NCBI GenBank assembly: GCA_008933995.1
Contig: WARS01000052.1
Coordinates: 4,340,001-4,404,000 of the forward strand
Origin: Datnioides undecimradiatus
Taxonomy: Eukaryota; Chordata; Actinopteri; Lobotiformes; Datnioididae
Length of the DNA stretch: 64,000 bases
Reading direction: 5' to 3'
Of this stretch, positions 1-11,700 are shown in pieces. Below the pieces are notes generated by a model. It was given only the letters and a program-made list of their open reading frames with translations. It did not search any database and was not told the DNA's origin. Within the stretch, counting starts at the first letter, position 1, and every line of letters begins with the position of its first letter. The translations under genes and the position numbers were made by a program.

Positions 1-1560
1 AAATTATGTTGCAGTCTTGTGAAACGCACATAACTCAACATATGACGCATAAATTGTAGGCCAGAATACTCGAATCCACAAAAAACAGACAAAAATCAAA
101 ACTGTAATGTATGTAATGTAACTTATTTTGGTTATGTCTGTGGCACTGACTTATTTTTCTTTCCAAACTCTTTAAGGCACAGTTGACTGAAGTGTTTACT
201 GAAATTAATCTTCATCAAAGTGCACAATGAAATTGCCTTTCTACATTGAATTGGCATGAGTTATCATGTCTTCATAGTAATGTGATGGGACCTGCATAAT
301 ATCCTTGATGTCTGGAGAAACAGATTGTGACCCCCTGGTGTGACTCATGACATCACCTAGAGTCACACACTGATTTTTATTGGACAGAATGTTATTGATA
401 CCAAAGTTTTTATTAAAAGATTATAACCTTATTGTCTGGTCATATTTTGTATTGAATATGCATGATGGATGCATGTGGATAAATTGTGAATTATCTGGGT
501 TGACACATGTCCTTTTCTGCGTTTTGCAGCAGTGGACAGAAAAGTGAACGAAAACTTAAATTGCTTTATTACAGTTTCTTATCTTGTCTCATTAGCAAAA
601 GGCAGATAAATAGTTAAAGATTTGTATTATATATTTTAAACCACTGACCGAGTTCTCAAAATATCACCGCAAGACAGATGAAATGTCATGACTGGTTCAC
701 AAATTGATTTACATTTCATCTAAATATAGGAATATGATTCAGGTTTCTACAGACAATAAAAATAGGTTTGAGGACACCAACACAACATAAATTGTTAAAT
801 GACGACTATGATATAGTTGTATTTTTGCATAGGTAATACCTGCATGGAAGAATAATGACGCATCTGTAAACTGTCACTGTTCCTTTGTGGTGGATTAGAC
901 ATTTTAGTCACCCTGGGGCAAATAGCAGCTTCACTAGATTTCGCCCAGAGCCCCAGAAACAAACCAGTTCTCAGTTTTGACGCACGTGTTAGTTTGGTTG
1001 AATGAAACCTTGTTTGACCAGAATTTGATTTTGATACAAGGATTCTTGACAAGGTAAAAAGGAGCTTGTATCATGATACAGGAGTGCATGAAGCCTCATT
1101 CCAATTTATCAAGTTCCCGTGTGTGATTTCTTGCAGTTTCAGGGATGAACACCAGCAAATTATATATACAAATATAAACAAACAAATCACAACAAAAACA
1201 TGCTACTGTAACCTGCCATGTGTCAACACCGAAAATATGCTACCTGCCTCTTTTTATAAAAATTACGTTACATTATCAAACACAGTGGTGAGCTGGGAGT
1301 CAGGGCTAACTATCTCCATCTTTGTCTCGGACATGTGGGGCACATGTGCTGTATTAAAGTGTGTAGACTAAACCGCCTTCAAAACAGGTTAAAGCCTGTC
1401 ACTCTGTCGTAAGGCAATGGCGTGTTTTGTCTGTTAGATAGTGAGTAAACCTGTCACAGCACAGGATGGAAACAATACTTCTTAAACTCCATCCCTCTCT
1501 GTGCCAGTCATTGCTTGGTTCACTGTTTCTTGTTGATAAGGTGAACGAGACGGAACACCA
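1..1560. other. Upstream intergenic DNA, no gene recognised
   Basis: No open frame here looks like a protein and no splice-bounded exon was recognised. AT-rich sequence includes an AATAAA at 755-760 (+) that could end a transcript entering from outside the window, and a perfect 11-bp inverted repeat at 676-686/711-721. The last 100 bases become richer in C and G as they approach the EPS15L1 start. In mammals the gene on this side of EPS15L1 is CALR3; nothing here resembles calreticulin coding sequence. Confidence 0.6.
676..721. repeat. Short perfect inverted repeat (11-bp arms)
   Basis: AGATGAAATGT at 676-686 is the exact reverse complement of ACATTTCATCT at 711-721, with a 24-base loop. It could form a hairpin but is short enough to be chance or a relic of a small mobile element. 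Confidence 0.5.
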
Positions 1561-1646
1561 ACCGGAACCACGGTTCCTCGCGATCAGTCGCCGCTCGTGC
1601 CCGCTCGGTTAAGGGGCGTGTGCGCACTCCCGACACACCAGGAAAT
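1561..1646 (+). promoter_or_regulatory. EPS15L1 proximal promoter / 5' UTR
   Basis: A short CpG-containing, C/G-rich stretch lies directly before the EPS15L1 start codon, in contrast with the AT-rich DNA further upstream. No TATA box is visible at a suitable distance, which fits a housekeeping promoter. The start codon context (GAAATATGG, A at -3 and G at +4) is a good Kozak match. The transcription start cannot be placed exactly; the range given is an inference from base composition. Confidence 0.5.
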
Positions 1647-2741
1647 ATGGCGGCGCTCATCACTCTCAGTCAGGTAACAACTCTGAATAGCTCATGAAAA
1701 GTCTCAAATCTTGAAACTGATGATTGTCAAATGACAGTGACAGTCGTAGTATGGGATCAGCACACTACTACTTTATGTTTAGTGAATATTACCCGGTTGA
1801 ACCATGTTAGCAACGTTTCGTTAACGAAGTTGACATGGTTAGCTAGGTTAAGTAAGGATAGCAAAGTTACTCTACATTTATATGGAGCAGGGAAACTATT
1901 GTCTGAAGGAGTAAGTAGTGCCATTAGCTGTTTTGATGGCAACTACAAAAGTAATAACATGCTATCAAGCAGCTAAAGCTGAACAAAAACAAACATAGCT
2001 AGCTAACGTTAGCGATTACCGCTGTGTCTATCTTCTTTTACCTCGTACGGACTAAATGATGCACATTCTGCTAATGTTAAAACTATTTCTATGTCTCTAA
2101 TGTTTTCTAACTGGTGTGATATTTCACTCCTGGCTGCAGTTATCAAGCGGAATCCCAGCCTATGAGAGCTATTACAGACAGGTACAGTCGGGTTCACTGA
2201 TGCAATTTCTACTCCAGATCCTCCATTGTTTATTCAGCTGAATATTTCAGTCCCATAAAATCATTGAACTAACACACGTGCGTTGTGCTCACTTCGTCTT
2301 TCTCCATGTTTTGTTTTTGATTCGTTGTAGCTGGATCCAGGAAACACCGGCAAAATATCAGCTGGAGATGCAGCTCAGTTCCTTAAGAAGTCAGGACTGT
2401 CAGACAGTACTCTGGGAAAGGTAGGTCACACACTCACACATATGTACACACTGACACACTCAGTACCAGCTAAACTCTCTATTTTCATGTCATTTTTCAG
2501 ATTTGGGATTTGGCAGATTCAGAAAGAAAAGGCTATTTGGATAAGCGGGTAACTCTCAGTTTCTCTATAGATTTGCGACAGTTGGTGGTGATGATGTTTG
2601 CATAAAACACTGGATTTGTCTGTTTTTTTCCTTCCTCTTTCGTAGGGTTTCTTCATAGCTTTGAGACTTGTGGCTTCAGCACAGAGTGGAAATGATGTCA
2701 GCCTTAACAACCTTAACCAAAACTTAGCTGCACCCAAATTT
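1647..2741 (+). CDS. eps15l1: EPS15L1 exons 1-5: start and EH domain 1
   Basis: Exon 1 (1647-1673) encodes nine residues and is followed by a 466-bp intron. Exons 2-5 encode the first EH domain: YESYYRQ, the LKKSGLSD helix, IWDLAD with the pocket tryptophan W55, and [15 protein letters not shown]. In the family this fold is a paired EF-hand that binds Asn-Pro-Phe peptides. The loop [12 protein letters not shown] lacks the usual series of acidic calcium ligands. Introns are short (80-466 bp), typical of a compact fish gene. Confidence 0.95.
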
Positions 2742-5700
2742 GTAAGTGAAGTACTGACCTGACAATGGCGTTATCATGTTATAGGGCACACACTGTGCAA
2801 GGAAAAACTACTTCTGTAGCTCAAAGGAAAAGAATATATTGTGTTATCGTCACCTCGTTTTTTGCAGAAGGACACTAACAGCCCATTATTAAGTGCTTCC
2901 ACAGCAGGACCAGACTCACAGTGGGCAATAAGGGTGAGTATATGCTATTTGTCAACAACATTCATACGGGTTTAAGAAAATCAAGTTTGTCTCCTGATCT
3001 GCAGTTATTTTCTTCTTTTCTAGCCTGATGAAAAAGGGAAGTTTGAAGGCATTTTTGAGAGTCTGTGCCCTGTAAATGGTCTCCTCTCTGGTGATAAAGT
3101 CAGGCCAATCTTGATCAACTCCAAGCTACCTCTGGATGTGTTAGGAAAGGTGATATCACAAACTGAGACACAGTCTTCCCTGACATCGTTTACGTTCAAA
3201 AGCAATCAAAGCATCAATGTTCATTTTGGAATCTGCTTCATGTTTCTGTAGATTTGGGATCTAAGTGATGTTGACAAGGATGGACACTTGGACAAAGATG
3301 AATTCACAGTGGTAAATCAGTGTCTTTTATTTACTGGAAGTTACTCCAGAGTTATTCTAGGAAGTCATACAGTACATATATATTTTTGATGTTAATGAAT
3401 AATGTGACTTCCAAATTTTTTAGGCCATGCATCTTGTGTATCGGGCCATGGAGACGGAGCCAGTGCCAGCTGCATTACCCACTTCCCTCATTCCCCCTTC
3501 TAAAAGGAAGAAATTTGCAGGTACTCTGCCTGGTGCTGTGGCTGTGCTGCCTGCACTGTCTGGACTTATGGCAGGTCCTGCTCCTCTCAAGGAGACCCTG
3601 CGAAGCACCCCTCCGCCTAATCTTCTCAACGCCAATACTGTCAACCTCTCCCCAAAACACTCCTTTAAAGCCAGCTCACAGGTATGTCACCTCATTTTGG
3701 TTTTTCTAGAGATGTTGATGTAAGTGTAGGGACAACATCACTGCACTTATCAGTCTGTAAAAGATGAAGTGCTTGTTCCCATTGCTGGGCAATATGGTTA
3801 AATTTGAATTATCAATATTATGAGGAATACATGTCCTATATAAAATAAAGAGTGATATATTAAACATAAAATAATGTAATGATCAGTGTAGTGACAGCAC
3901 TCTGTACTGTAACTATCATACATGTGGCTCCATTCAAAACAAAAAATAGAACTTCTTTGGCTTTGAACTTGCACTGTGCTCAAAATAATTCATTTATACA
4001 ACAAAACTGTGAAATCATATTATGATATGAAAATATTTTCTTATATAATTTGACTAAAAGTTTATAATATTGATGTAACATTGCCTTGGGATGCATTTGG
4101 ATGAAACTTTCTGGATACAGCTAATTGTTGTCAGGTTGTATCTAGTGAAATCTATTCAGTCCTCCTGGAAAAAATCAATACATTAAGTTTTCTGCTCCTC
4201 CCCAGGTAAGCATCACCAGGGCAGAGCCTGGTGTATTAAATAAACCAGCATTTCACGTATTGATCTTTTCTGTTGCTAATGGGTGGACTTGTTTTGCCAC
4301 ATTGTTCTGAGCCTTGTGCACAGCCCCGGTGTGTTTCACTCTGCCGTGTTGTAGCTGCAGGCATTTTTCACCCGTGACTTTTGGAGAAACAGGTTTCATT
4401 GAAAGCGGAGAGAAGCAAGACAAGGATCACTCTTGTGCCGTGTCTCTCTTTTGTTTTTCCATCTCGCCTTGCAGTTTCATTGCCAGGTTAATTGCAATTT
4501 CACCAGATTTATATTTTCTGTGTAACTCAGCCAAGGCAAAATAGGTAGACTGTCCCTACAGTCAACTTGAATTTTAACTTATAAGTATATAGTACATGTA
4601 TTCCTCTTTGGCTGTTTGCAGTGCAGTGTATTTTTGTTTTTAACCAGCATTCCTATTAAGGTTATAGCAGATGTTGTCTGCCCCATTTAAAGTCACATAA
4701 ATGATGTCTTGTGTTTATTTCAGCCAGCAGTTAACTGGGTGGTACCACTGGCTGACAGGGAGAGGTATGATGACCTCTTTAAGAAAACAGACACCGACAA
4801 TGACGGCCTCGTTAATGGAACCGAGGTTATTGAGATTTTCATGCAGTCCAGTCTCTCCCAGACCATGCTGGCACAGATATGGTGAGATCACAAACTGGTT
4901 CAGAGTCATAATGTATTCATTTGCAGCTGTTTTCCTCATTAGTTTCGCAACATACTTTGATTCTATGCCTCCATCTAGTGGACAGTTTAAATTATTACAG
5001 TTGCTCTATGGGCGCAATATAAAATGCAGATGTTACATTTTTGATCCTACGTGAAGGCTCTCCTCCTCTCTGCAGGGGTCTGGCTGACACTAAACAGACA
5101 GGCAAGCTGACCCGGGAGCAGTTCTCTCTGGCCATGTATCTGATCGAGCAGAAGGCAACTAAAGGCATCGACCCACCTTCCACTCTAACCCCAGACATGA
5201 TTCCTCCATCAGAAAGGACTGCAGCCTCAGCGATGGGCTCCGTGAGTCCTGACTTTAGCCCACTGCTTCATCTTTCAGTGTCTCTATTTACTGCAATTCT
5301 TTGTGTCTTCCAAACCTATGTTTTTCACTTGCATCTGAACCTGAGGACTCCCTTGTTTTCCTGCTACTGTATTCATTTTAAATGATGAGTTCTGCTCTGG
5401 GACTTTTCAGGCTTGCTTTGCCTTTTTTTGAGCCCTCCTCTATCCTGTCAAACAGAGCTATGCGGGGCTTATGGCAGCTGTGAGACCTGAACTTGCTGCA
5501 CTTGCTCACATGCACAGAGTGAGTAACTGAGCTTTGGGTCACAAGGTGGCGCTTTTGTTCTGTCAAATTCTGTCTCAGTCTGAGGAACCAGGTGCGAACA
5601 GGACTGCGTTTCTTGCATTATGTATTAGCTTCCTATTTTAAGAAGAACACAGAATTTCTTTGATGTTGTTTCGTCATTGTTCATTTTTCATTTTCTGGAT

Positions 5701-8700
5701 TTTCCCCAAATTAAATGTCCGTTAACCTGAGAGCCGCTAGAGGCGAACACTGCCATCTGCTGCTGTTTCATCATCAATGATGTGTCACGGCAACTAATGT
5801 CAACTAAAGTTCAGCTGTGGAAGAGTTAATTCATTTAAGTCAAAGATGTCTTTGTCAAGGCAGGCTTCAGTTTTTATGAGATGTTTGAATTAAATTCTTC
5901 AATTGTCGAGTCAGGCCATCGAAACAGACAAAGCTTTTCATTCTGTATTTAAAAAAAAACCCCTCTTTGAACAAAAACACTGGATAGCCTAAAGTGCCTG
6001 AGCCTTCCACATCAAACACATTTCGGACCTTTTGCGTTTATTCAAAACAGATTGATGTCATTAATAAAGTGAAAACAATTAAGCAACAGCTTTGTGAGAA
6101 ATACAGTACAAATACACACTCTTTTGCAATTCTTGCACAAGTACTATCATTACAAGCAAATACTGTTACACAGTTCCCTTTTTGAGGTTGAACATGAAAG
6201 TAAAAAAAAAAAAAAGGGGGGGGGGTGGAAACAGCTGTAAGTGTAGCACACGTCTGATCAGCGCTTTGATGGGTGAACATCGACATGCACACCCGATTTG
6301 ACTGTGGTGTTGAATTCTTTTGTAATCTCTCTTCTGTGTGCATTTCTCCTCATCCATGTATTGTCTGGAAATCTTGCTCCCTCCCTGGCTGTGCGAGGTG
6401 TTTGTGTTTCCTTCCTGTCTCTTTTGTTTTGTTAGACGCATCAGCAGGGAGCTCCTCTCTCCCCCTGTGCACCGTTCATGTCCCCTCTGCTCTCACCCTC
6501 CTCGCCCTCCTTTTTCAACCCCCATTTCCCATTTGAACGTTTTTTTTTCTTCTTCTTCTCCATTTCCCCACATTCATTTATTCGCCGCCGTACCTGCCGA
6601 AGTCACTCTTGTCAACTCTGCTCTCACCTTCTGTCACCGTTACTTTCACATTCCGTCGTACTTTCTCACCTCAACGTTCCTCTCACCTTTCTCACTCGAC
6701 TGTCTCTGTCTCTCGCCCCAGGACAGCACCAGCTCCGCGGGGTCGGCTGAGCTGACAGGCATCAAAGAGCTGGATGACCTAAGCCAGGAAATAGCTCAGC
6801 TGCAGAGGTGAGCCCCTGCACTCTGACTAGCAGGAGCATAGCTTTGTTTCTCTTCCTCTGAGAAAGAAAATGAGACGAGGGCACGTTGAAGTGATGTTCA
6901 GGATCAAAGCTCTTTTATACTATCTGATATATTTTCATCATATACTGTTAACCTTCATTTAAGCAGATGCTCTTTTCAGCCTTTTCCTTTTCTGAAAGAG
7001 ACTTAGGGAAGAAGTCTGAGCCATCATTAACAATGTGGACACGAGTTATCATGGTAATACCTTAATTAGGTTAGTTTGAAAGATCAAATTGGAGTAATTG
7101 TAAAACACTTTCCGCAAGTGGAGTACTTAGATACCATTTTTCAAATTATTACTTTATGCATACATTGCTACACTAAACATTTTGATAGGCTATGTTGTCA
7201 CAAAGGTCGAGGACACAGTACTGATGAAATGATTGCAAAAGGTGCCCGATCCCCGCTGTTTCCTCAAAGTTTATTCCTCTGGAAATCCCCCTCCAAGTCG
7301 TGTCCAAAGCACTAACGCGAAAGACAGTTTTGAATCATTCTTCTGTCACAAGTTAATCGCATCGGGATAATTTGTATTCTTTCAAATAAAATTAGCACCA
7401 AGTGGAGTGTAACTTTAATGAGCTTTCAGTCTGGTTTTTTCCCCAAGCGTGTTTAAAAAAAAAACAAAACACACACACAAAAATTTTCATTTCAGTTTCA
7501 ATTCAATTTTCAATTCTGTTTTTTCAATTTCAGTCATTTGACACCGCCTTGTCTTTATAAGCTCTATGTTTTGCCTCACTTACCTTGCTCTTCTCCTGTG
7601 TTGTTCATCTATAGAGAGAAATTCATTCTGGAGCAAGAGATCAGGGAAAAGGAGGAAACCATTAGACATCAAAACAGTGAAGTTCAGGTAAGCCTGAGCC
7701 AAAGTAAGTACATCTATTAAATGTAGATAGTAAGAGTTTGGGGATGAATGCACCAAAGCAATGTACTGCTGTGGACGGAGTCAGTGTCAGTGTCAGTGTT
7801 AAAGCCACCCAGGAGACGGCCTACCTTACGCGCATGCCGTATTCGCTGTCAGACAACCGATTCTGGCCATTACGTTGCCCCCTTCACAGCCACCAGAATC
7901 CTTAAATAATCTTAAAAATGAAAAGATGAATATAATGGCCCCAGCTGCTGACAGTGCTGTGTGTTGGTGGAAATATTTCTGGTACAGCATGCACTAACTA
8001 ATGTTGGATTGTTTTTACATTTGCTGTCTGGTGTCCTGGTCCACAGCAGTGCATACACTCATTATGCATAAGTACATCACGTAACCCCACATCTATAAAG
8101 CTGAATGCTCCCTTTATTAACTATAACATGTACTCACCAGTTCCTCTGTAATTGTCATCTAAGTTATTAAATTTGGTGGTAAACTGCTTTGAGAGTAAAT
8201 CGCTGAACGAAGATGACACTCAGTAGTTATATTGTCTGCTCGCTGTTGTGTGTTTCGCGGCTCCTCAGGACATGCAGAGCGGCTTGGACAGGGAGAGCAG
8301 CAGCTTGCAGGACCTGGAGTCCCAGAAGCAGGTTGCCCAGGAACGTCTGGAGGAGATGGACCAGCAGCGCTCCAAGCTGGAAGGAATGCTCAACGACGTC
8401 AAACAGAAGTGCCAGGAAGAGTCCCGGCTGGTTAGAGACGTGATTTATGAAAACAACATGCATACATTGAAACAAGACAAGCTGTTGTATTTTACACTGG
8501 GCTCCTGGTGATGTGGTTACACCCAGGATCTTGTTGTGGTGTAGTCTTTTTGTGCAAAGCAGACAATGGTTCAGGATTTGGGGATTTTGGGATCAGTCAC
8601 ATGATGAAACAGTGAGTTCAGTTGAGGTTAAGGTTTGTTTCAAAGCAAATGCAGCACGATATTACTGAGAGTTTTAAGAGTCTTAATGTAGCTGTTTATG

Positions 8701-11700
8701 ACTTACACATGCGGAGGTCAAGCATTGAAATGATCATTCTTTTGAGGCCAATGAAGTAAAATGCATTAAATTTTGAATTAAGTATAATGAACACCACCAT
8801 CTCAATGTAATGCCAACCTTTGTGTTTTTCTTGCACTCTCCTGAGAACATGCCATATTAAGAAATATGGCTTCTTTGATCTGTCCTAATAAGGAAACTGC
8901 ATCTGATGGGAAAACATGAAGCCAAAGCTATTAAATTATTACTCAACTGACGCGGCTACAAGTGCAAAACATTTTTTCTGCTTTCGCCCTCCAGATCTCG
9001 TCCCTGCAGAGCCAGATCCGCTCTCAGGAGACTGACCTCCAAAGCCAGGAGGACGAACTGAGCCGCACCAAGGCAGACTTGAGTCGGCTGCAGGAGGAGG
9101 AGGCCCAGCTGGAGCAGAGCCTGCTCTCTGGTCGTGTCCAGCTGGACAGCATCGTCAAGTCGCTCAAAACCACTCAGGAAGAGCTCAGTCAGGTAAGTGC
9201 AGTGTCACAGTGGTTACTTTTTGTTTTTTTGATCATTATCCACTAACCACCACTTACATAGTTAGAGAAGGTAAACCCCTGATGACTGAAATTCTGCAAA
9301 ATAAATCACTATTTTTGTATTAATGTACAAATTCTACGTCTTATTTGAAAATGTGGCTAGAAATCATAGCGGCCAGGTGGGAAATTCTGCAGTTTAGATC
9401 TATTTGAATAGTCTGCACTATGTTAATTTTAAACAGGAGGGAGGAATACCTGTAGTGCATGTAATTTGAATGGTTGATAAGGAAAATGTGAGATGTGCTG
9501 TTGGTCTGTGAGTTACCTGAACGTTCCAAGACACCTGTCAGAGTCCTCCATCTGCCTAATGCTGATCTCAGGACTGACGGCGGTGACAGCGATGAGCAGG
9601 GGGCGGGGTTTATTGTGATCTGTTTATTAATAAGGGGGATGTTGCCCGCCGCACCCTCCCTTTAAATGCCACTGAAGGAAATCCAATCATTATATTCGGT
9701 TGAAACCGAAATGGATTGAACGATCTACGATCTCTTTTTAGGCTCGCAGTAAGCTGTCGCTGATCCAGGACGGCCAAAAGGAGGTGACCAAGACCATTGA
9801 GCAGTACAACAGCGCCCTGAGCGACATCAACGGAGGAAACTTGAGCAACCTGCCAGACTTAAGTGAAGGGTTTGCTAAGAAGGAGAACGGAGGTTTCAGG
9901 AGTGCGGTGAGGAGATCGTGAATATACACAATTTAGCCAGGGCCCACAAACTTCCTTTGCATTTCCTCCTGATGAATCCTGGTTTACAGTTTATATCCCA
10001 TCCTGTTAAAAATATTAATAATTAATCTCAAGATAATCTGTCTCTTACTCCTAATTTGCATGTCTGTCCGGATGCCTGAGAGACAGACCTATATATGCTC
10101 ATGAAACCTTTTTGTTGTTTCCCATTTTGTACTTATGAGTTTCTGTTTTTCCTTGAATATTTTGGTGGCGAGGGCCTTTATGTCGTACGTCACCATGTTT
10201 ATTGAGTCTACTAAATTGGACATGCATTTTTTTTTTATTTTTATTTTTTTAACATCAGCCTACGCTGTGTTCTGCTGTAACGTGGTTAGTAACGACCTAA
10301 AGATCGTCTATTTCTGGCTTAATTCATCAGGATGACGCTTTCAAGTCAAAGATAGCCATGTTCAACAACAGCAGTGCTAAGGAGCCTCCAGCAGACCCTT
10401 TCCAGAGAGAGGACCCCTTCAAATCCGACCTCTTCAGTGGTCTGTTTCCCTTCTTATATGTTTTTTGTTTTACTCCTGCATTTCACTTCATCTTTCTCTG
10501 CTCTGCGTGCCGTTGTTGCACTAATTGGAACTCCCCGTGAAATTCACACTGAAGCAAAAGAAAGCTCTGGTCATTTCTCTGCAGAGGCTGAACATCCTTG
10601 AAGGCCATACCCAGCCACGCCACTCACTCGCTTCTCACCTCAATGTCCTTTTTCTAGATCCATTTGGAGGGGATCCTTTCAAAGAAAGCGACCCCTTCAA
10701 AGGCACCTCATCCGAGGATTTCTTCAAGAGAACAGACCAGGCCGAATTGTTCCGATCCTCGGACCCCTTCGGTAGAAAACCCACGCCGCCAGCCAAGGTA
10801 TTAAACAGCTCTTCCCTTCACCACCTAAGCGCCGTTGGCTTGAAGCGATGATCGTGCTTCTCTTGTATGAAGCATGGCTGTGAGAAACCCAAAGCTCTTT
10901 TCAGAGCTCAAAATGATATTTCCCTTTCTCTGTTTAATGACTCGCCAGTTCTGATAGAAACAGGCTCTGACCTGTCTTCACTATTGTTGATAACGCAAAG
11001 CAAACAAGTAACACAAAGAGATATCTCTGGTGGTTATACCGACATGGCCATTGTGTGTGTGTGTCTATTTTAAACTAGATCTTTTGAATAGCTTACTTAT
11101 TGTACTTGTTCTTTGGCTCCTTTGTTTTTCTCAGCCAAGTGCCTTCAGCAGCGGTGACCCCTTCACATCAAACAGCCCCAAACCGAAGGATTCAGGTACG
11201 CTGCTGGTCACAGGCATCATGTCGCTGCACAGAGAGAGAGTTGGCCCTTTTTTATACCATCCTGTAAATAGTCCTGCACACTCTCTGTTGTTGTTTTCCC
11301 AATTTTTTTTATTTTCTTAAAAGTAGGTTGGCGAAGATGTTGTTACTTGTACATGGAGGTTGTTTCTTAGTTTCTTCTGTCTCGTGGCTGCGGCCAGGAA
11401 GGTAAGACGTGACTGTACTCCGGTAGGGCGCTTTGTACATTGACTGTGTGTGACTTTGTGATACAAAAGCGCAAGTGCATAGTCATCCCTGGGCTAAATA
11501 TGCACAGATTTTCCATGCAGATTTCCCAGAATATGACTCCTAATAACTGAGCGTTCTGGTTGTGAAACGTGTCTCAAAGAGTCATTCTTTGCCATTCCGG
11601 GTGACGTGTTAGATTTAGATTTTATTTTTGGGGGCATCGGGGGCAAACAATTTTTACTCGCTGTGGCTTCAATTTTTCCTGTGGTTTAGGGCTATTTTTA

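Noticed and set aside
6338-6811. 157-residue frame ending in EPS15L1 exon 12
   Set aside because: Only the last 28 codons are real; the rest is pyrimidine-rich intron 11 read through.
11394-11402. CAG|GAAG|GTAAGA, a 4-nt microexon in EPS15L1 intron 19
   Set aside because: Too short to be credible and would break the frame; probably a decoy splice pair.
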